From Rapana venosa (Eukaryota > Mollusca > Gastropoda > Neogastropoda > Muricidae), in the NCBI GenBank assembly GCA_028751875.1, contig CM054134.1:68039839-68103838 (forward strand): a stretch of 64,000 nt of DNA, read 5' to 3'. Positions 62,601-64,000 of the stretch are shown here, piece by piece (positions within the stretch are counted from its first letter, which is position 1; every line of letters starts with the position of its first letter). The translations under genes and the position numbers were made by a program. The notes beneath the pieces are model-generated. The model made no database searches. It worked only from the letters and a program-made list of their open reading frames with translations, and was not told where the DNA came from.

Positions 62601-62686
62601 ATGAGCGTGGTCAGAATCTGGAAGTTCCAGTCTGGAGAGTGCTTGGCCATGTGCAAAACCCATGCACACTCCCTCTTCTCTCTCTG
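48038..62686 (+). CDS. WDR90: WDR90/POC16 centriolar protein, 5' part
   Basis: Coding exons: 48038-48047, 49585-49989, 52032-52202, 52946-53066, 53990-54066, 54563-54672, 59231-59392, 60317-60379, 60874-60942, 61381-61491, 62541-62686, continuing beyond the window. This gives 481 residues in one frame. It starts [20 protein letters not shown], as human WDR90 starts MARTWQHPFLNVFRHF (from memory). Residues 1-200 form the CFA20/DUF667-like domain ([43 protein letters not shown]). A low-complexity linker follows, then the WD40 start ([48 protein letters not shown]). WDR90/POC16 binds the centriole microtubule wall and is needed for inner-scaffold integrity (family knowledge). Confidence 0.95.
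48048..49584. other. WDR90 intron 1 with the 375-bp repeat
   Basis: The dispersed repeat (49142-49518) ends 66 bp before the next exon. The remainder is unrecognised. Confidence 0.6.
49142..49518 (+). repeat. 375-bp dispersed repeat, copy 2
   Basis: Same orientation and nearly identical to 4745-5118, for example CTCTCGGCCAAGTAGGCATA here against CTCTCGGCCAAGTGGGCATA there. An extra T (GCTGTTTTGG) breaks the short frame open in copy 1. Confidence 0.8.
49585..49989 (+). CDS. WDR90: WDR90 exon 2 (CFA20-like domain)
   Basis: Acceptor TGTTTCAG, donor AAAG|GTAATC, 405 bp, phase 1 to 1. It encodes [40 protein letters not shown] and [16 protein letters not shown]. It is the core of the CFA20/DUF667 domain. 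Confidence 0.97.
49990..52031. other. WDR90 intron 2 with repeat J
   Basis: Repeat J (50820-51060, CCTCACCTTATAGGCAGCC, GAGGATTTTTGCTC) is the only recognised element. The rest is AT-rich. Confidence 0.5.
52032..52202 (+). CDS. WDR90: WDR90 exon 3
   Basis: Acceptor GTTTTCAG, donor CCAG|GTAGCT, 171 bp, phase 1 to 1. It encodes [20 protein letters not shown] and [20 protein letters not shown], aligning to human ARWTCLQLDLQDVLLVYLNR and YTSDLCFEPA (from memory). Confidence 0.96.
52203..52945. other. WDR90 intron 3
   Basis: No repeat family recognised. A short GT run at 52467-52481. Confidence 0.5.
52946..53066 (+). CDS. WDR90: WDR90 exon 4
   Basis: Acceptor CTTACAG, donor CAG|GTAGGC, 121 bp, phase 1 to 2. 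It encodes [20 protein letters not shown] then [20 protein letters not shown]. Human has PREMAFPVPKGESWHDRY here. Confidence 0.95.
53067..53989. other. WDR90 intron 4 with composite SINE
   Basis: A (GT)n(GCAT)n tract (53120-53171) and a composite minus-strand SINE (53505-53905). Confidence 0.6.
53505..53905 (-). mobile_element. Composite SINE-A (C tail), minus strand
   Basis: C tail (AATGGTGAGATTTTGCATAC), body (CACAATGGCCTACTCTTCC), a damaged core and a head ending ACTACTAGGCTATCCTG, then C-rich sequence. Confidence 0.75.
53990..54066 (+). CDS. WDR90: WDR90 exon 5
   Basis: Acceptor TCCATTCAG, donor TTAG|GTAAAT, 77 bp, phase 2 to 1. It encodes [20 protein letters not shown] then NRNCL, aligning to human HVRFPSES at the end of the domain. 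Confidence 0.9.
54067..54562. other. WDR90 intron 5
   Basis: AT-rich, nothing recognised. Confidence 0.5.
54563..54672 (+). CDS. WDR90: WDR90 exon 6 (linker)
   Basis: Acceptor GTGAACAG, donor AAG|GTGTGT, 110 bp, phase 1 to 0. It encodes [20 protein letters not shown] then [16 protein letters not shown], a poorly conserved linker. Confidence 0.8.
54935..55280 (+). mobile_element. SINE-B with alternative tail
   Basis: Body (AGGTCAGCTTGAAGTGCAG, GCGTTCAGTGGGTTATGG) and the tail with ATGCATCCTGTACAATTAG and ACATCCCACCCAGTAAGGGA, as at 47172-47560. Confidence 0.7.
55396..58593 (-). CDS. Endonuclease/reverse transcriptase of the LINE
   Basis: The frame is 1065 codons if counted from GTG at 58593. 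The first ATG is at 58506 (residue 30), giving about 1036 residues. APE endonuclease: [10 protein letters not shown] (54-63), [15 protein letters not shown] (199-206), SDHH (294-297). Reverse transcriptase: [26 protein letters not shown] (672-681), [13 protein letters not shown] and FADD (772-775, catalytic aspartates). Carboxy end: WIGHTLRKP and [13 protein letters not shown]. All expected catalytic motifs are intact. The frame has no stop inside the element: it runs through the (AG)n tail and target-site copy and stops at 55396 in host sequence, adding about 27 foreign residues. Confidence 0.92.
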   Translation of the reverse strand: MKTKFATETPTTDQKTTALGEEGSSPRGCMMPCGESRESTEATRPTPLLSTRTINVGTWNVRTMYETGKTTQVAAEMKSYNLTLLGISETHWTQSGQRRLLTGEMLLYSGHEEDNAPHTEGVALMLSRPAQQALIGWEAHGSRIIAASFRTKKKKIRMNIIQCYAPTNDGDEEAKDQFYDRLQNVIAKYPEKDINILMGDFNAKIGQDNTGCEEVMGRHGLGEMNENGERFADFCAINNLVIGGSIFPHRRVHKATWVSPNHVTENQIDHICMAKKFRRSLQDVRVKRGADVASDHHLLVARLKLKLKKNWMKVTTKRQKYNTSLLKDSKINEEFKLSLTNKYQVLQELLEEETDIESQWKKVKETLTSTCQEVVGPKRHQQKEWISAVTMGKIEKRKQKKAAVNNSRTRAAKAKAQADFTEANREVKRSARTDKRKYIDSLAEEAEEAAASNNMKLLYDTTKKLSGKYSRPERPVKDKKGNTILGTEGQLNRWAEHFEELLNRPVPSNPPDIDPADRDLDINCEQPTREEIRKAIKMLRNGKAAGPDNIPAEALKADLETTVEMLYPLFGKIWEEEEVPLDWKEGYLIKLPKKGDLSNCANYRGIMLLSVPGKVFNRILLKRMKNAVDPLLQDQQAGFRQNRSCIDQTATLRIIVEQSLEWNSSLYINFVDYEKAFDSVDRNTLWKLLRHHGVPTKLVNLIKNSYERMTSRVVHGGQLTNSVEVKTGVRQGCLLSPFLFLLAIDWTMKTSMAYRRNGIQWTLWEQLDDLDFADDLALLSHSRQQMQDKTTELAATSLQVGLKIHEGKTKILKINAVSEDPVTLNGKELEEVETFTYLGSIINMQGGTDADVRARIGKARAAYLQLKNIWSSKVVSTRTKIRLFNSNVKSVLLYGAETWRTTKTTIKKVQTFINSCLRRILQIHWPDTISNADLWQRTNQLPAENEIRRRRWGWIGHTLRKPASNITRQALSWNPQGKRKRGRPRNTWRRDLEAETRKMGYTWRQLERIAQDRGLWRTVAGGLCSRGSDGPKRERERERPIPIDMNIYKPFLRQLSINPRLCKDH
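55478..58666 (-). mobile_element. Young APE-RT non-LTR retrotransposon with 13-bp target-site duplication
   Basis: Direct repeats TATGGGTATGGGT flank it at 55465-55477 and 58667-58679. On the minus strand it has about 70 bp of leader, one uninterrupted frame, and a 3' end of (AG)n (55478-55498). Single-frame organisation, a short leader and a microsatellite tail fit the RTE group or a close relative. Clade assignment needs a search. It lies antisense in a WDR90 intron. Confidence 0.9.
59231..59392 (+). CDS. WDR90: WDR90 exon 7 (acidic linker)
   Basis: Acceptor GTCTTCAG, donor CAG|GTCTGT, 162 bp, phase 0. It encodes [20 protein letters not shown] and [20 protein letters not shown]. Low conservation, and accepted on frame and splice signals. 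Confidence 0.82.
59495..59662. repeat. (AC)n(AT)n microsatellite
   Basis: CA repeats with CCA interruptions (59495-59598) followed by TA repeats (59599-59662), about 100 bp after an exon. Confidence 0.95.
59663..60316. other. WDR90 intron 7, remainder
   Basis: A GT/GCGC-rich tract (59940-60000) and nothing else recognised. Confidence 0.5.
60317..60379 (+). CDS. WDR90: WDR90 exon 8 with a GC donor
   Basis: Acceptor TTAACAG, 63 bp, phase 0. It encodes [20 protein letters not shown] then K. The donor is AAG|GCAAGT, the standard context of GC-AG introns. No GT donor in frame is near. Confidence 0.85.
60380..60873. other. WDR90 intron 8
   Basis: GC-AG intron, AT-rich, no repeats recognised. Confidence 0.6.
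60874..60942 (+). CDS. WDR90: WDR90 exon 9 (IIGFGG)
   Basis: Acceptor TTTTTTACAG, donor GAT|GTGAGT, 69 bp, phase 0. It encodes [20 protein letters not shown] then FRD, aligning to human DPVLRLKGVIGFGGHGTRQ (from memory). It starts the first WD40 propeller. Confidence 0.95.
60943..61380. other. WDR90 intron 9
   Basis: No recognised feature. Confidence 0.5.
61381..61491 (+). CDS. WDR90: WDR90 exon 10
   Basis: Acceptor GTTGCCAG, donor AAG|GTCAGC, 111 bp, phase 0. It encodes [20 protein letters not shown] then [17 protein letters not shown], very close to human [12 protein letters not shown]...QRFFLGHTDK. Confidence 0.97.
61492..62540. other. WDR90 intron 10
   Basis: A C-tail fragment (61790-61895, CTGCCTTAATGGTGGATAAA, AATCTCACCATTGGTGAA) is the only repeat recognised. 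Confidence 0.55.
62541..62686 (+). CDS. WDR90: WDR90 exon 11 (WD40 blade), last in window
   Basis: Acceptor ACGTGCAG, donor CTG|GTATGG, 146 bp, phase 0 to 2. It encodes [20 protein letters not shown] then [29 protein letters not shown], aligning to human [12 protein letters not shown]...VMRLWDFQTGRCL. The following exons are beyond 64000. Confidence 0.97.
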
Positions 62687-62892
62687 GTATGGGATTTTAG
62701 AATGGCTTTCTGTTTGGTTTCTTAGACTTGTTTGTTTCATGACAGAGTACATCACTTTGTTTTCTGTCAGCATGTTTTAAAAAATGATTGTTACCTGTGG
62801 TGGTAAATCATTTCGTAAGTTGAAGTTGTGATTTTTGTGTGGTGCAGGCAAATTGGAGGATTTTGGTATATCTGCAAAGTATACTCTTTGGT

Positions 62893-63756
62893 ACCAGCCG
62901 CCATGGCGCAGTGGTTAGCGCCTTGGGTTACGGACTGGAAGGTCGCGGGTTCGGTTCCCATAAGAGTCATAGGGATTTTTCGGACTCTGGCCGGCTCCTA
63001 CCCAGAGTGAGTGTGCTGTGGGCTCAGTGGGAAGACTGGGACCACACAGTCGAGCTTCATCCACTTAACGGATGCGAGTTTGAGAGTGTTGCTCAAATTA
63101 CCTGACCAACACTGCAGGTGTCTGTATCTCTCGGGCCCGGTTGACGCCGGGATATATTATGATAGTAAGTGTAGAGTACAACCCTGTCAAGTAGTCTCAA
63201 AGCATATACACTTCCACAGCAGCATCATTACGTCATCCTCATTGTCATTGATCATCATGCATTAAAAAAAATTGCCTCTGATTCGGTGGTCCCGGTTTCT
63301 CTGGTCTCATGGTGACCTCAGATTCGGTTTGCCCATACACTTCTGTGCCTGTGGTGAGTTTGTGTCAAAGCCTTTGGGGTTGGGGGTTTGCGGGGGACGG
63401 TCGTTGGAGGGACGTTGTGGTGGTTGCCACCTGGGGTGGGCAACTCACTCAGTCTGGCTCCGCGACTGAGCTAATACTGTCATTAGAAGGGGGCTTAGTA
63501 GGTGGTGTCTTGCGTATGTTAGCTCAGAACAGGCACCACTGAACACCACCAAAGTGACCCAGCAGCAGTGCAGGGCCCCTCTGGCTGGTGGCCCCACAGC
63601 GGCCTGATAGTGATGGGCTCCCTGTGGACCTCCGACCCTGAGGATGAGACATAACAAATCTGGGTATGGTTGTGGTGGAGAGATTGGAATGAGTGGCGTG
63701 GGAACAGTGGGACGGGGTCGTCAGAAGATGAGGCAGCAACAAAAAAAAACACAAAA
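62893..63756 (+). mobile_element. Long SINE (864 bp) with 17-bp target-site duplication
   Basis: Direct repeats AAAGTATACTCTTTGGT lie at 62876-62892 and 63757-63773. The head has A box TGGCGCAGTGG (62904-62914) and B box GGTTCGGTTCC (62948-62958, one mismatch). The element ends in an A-rich tail (63736-63756). The middle (63080-63270) also occurs, diverged, at 23290-23475, and its CTGTATCTCTCGGGCCCGGT block at 3240. The 3' part includes a LAQNRHH-coding stretch (about 63518), reminiscent of LINE carboxy ends. It is unusually long for a SINE and may be a fusion. Confidence 0.9.
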
Positions 63757-63773
63757 AAAGTATACTCTTTGGT

Positions 63774-64000
63774 TATATAAAATCATTGTCAGAGCACCCA
63801 CATGGCCTTTGGGAAACATTTGTCTGCTTTTCTGTACAATGTATTTTGGGGCCCAACACAGTCTATCATCTTTCAGAAAGTAGTTAGATTCTCCCCTGCT
63901 AATTTCTGTCAAGAAAAGATACAAAAAAGAAAACAAAAAACCACTGCTGACCAAAGGAAGATGAAAAAAAGTACAGCTCACCACACTCACACACATAAAG
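63774..64000. other. WDR90 intron 11, continuing beyond the window
   Basis: Nothing recognised. The intron continues past 64000. Confidence 0.5.

Noticed and set aside
63295..63540. Possible further WDR90 exon after an AG at 63295
   Set aside because: The sequence lies inside the 864-bp inserted element and its translation does not resemble the WD40 repeats expected next.

Overview
This is nuclear DNA of a repeat-rich animal. Genes are split into short exons separated by long AT-rich introns, the splice sites are GT-AG with one GC-AG, and microsatellites, tRNA-derived SINEs, non-LTR retrotransposons and a piggyBac remnant are dense. The modular SINEs and the APE-RT elements resemble those I associate with molluscs, most likely a marine gastropod. 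That assignment rests on pattern memory, not on a search.

Layout. (1) 2643-17646, + strand: the 3' part of a medium-chain acyl-CoA synthetase (ACSM family). It includes two adjacent homologous 129-bp exons that look mutually exclusive. Its introns hold SINEs, LINE fragments and a 1.45-kb piggyBac-like element bounded by TTAA. (2) 17647-35204: intergenic, with minisatellites, SINEs, a 5.7-kb tandem array of a 45-47 bp unit (24621-30361) and, directly against it, a 5'-truncated CR1/L2-like LINE carrying a nested second LINE. (3) 35205-41644, + strand: a complete seven-exon gene for the UPF0193/EVG1 family protein (C22orf23 orthologue). (4) 41645-48037: intergenic, with SINEs, a LINE nested in a SINE, and one orphan exon candidate at 42989-43173. 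(5) 48038 to the window end, + strand: the first eleven coding exons of WDR90/POC16 (CFA20-like domain, linker, first WD40 repeats), running off the window. Its introns hold a nearly pristine antisense APE-RT retrotransposon with a 1065-codon reading frame and a 13-bp target-site duplication, and an 864-bp SINE-like insertion with a 17-bp target-site duplication.

The three genes do not form an obvious pathway. One is a mitochondrial-type fatty-acid activating enzyme, one has no known function, and one is a centriole protein. The most notable signals are the exon pair in the acyl-CoA synthetase, three independent tandem duplications that copy an exon end plus its 5' splice site, the large array that repeats TACTAAC and (GT)n about 120 times, and SINEs that share one central domain but differ in head and tail.

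Coordinates of exons were read by eye from splice consensus, reading frame and remembered family sequence. Repeat boundaries are approximate unless a target-site duplication is given. The segment 23886-25000 looks indel-rich and may be poorly polished assembly.
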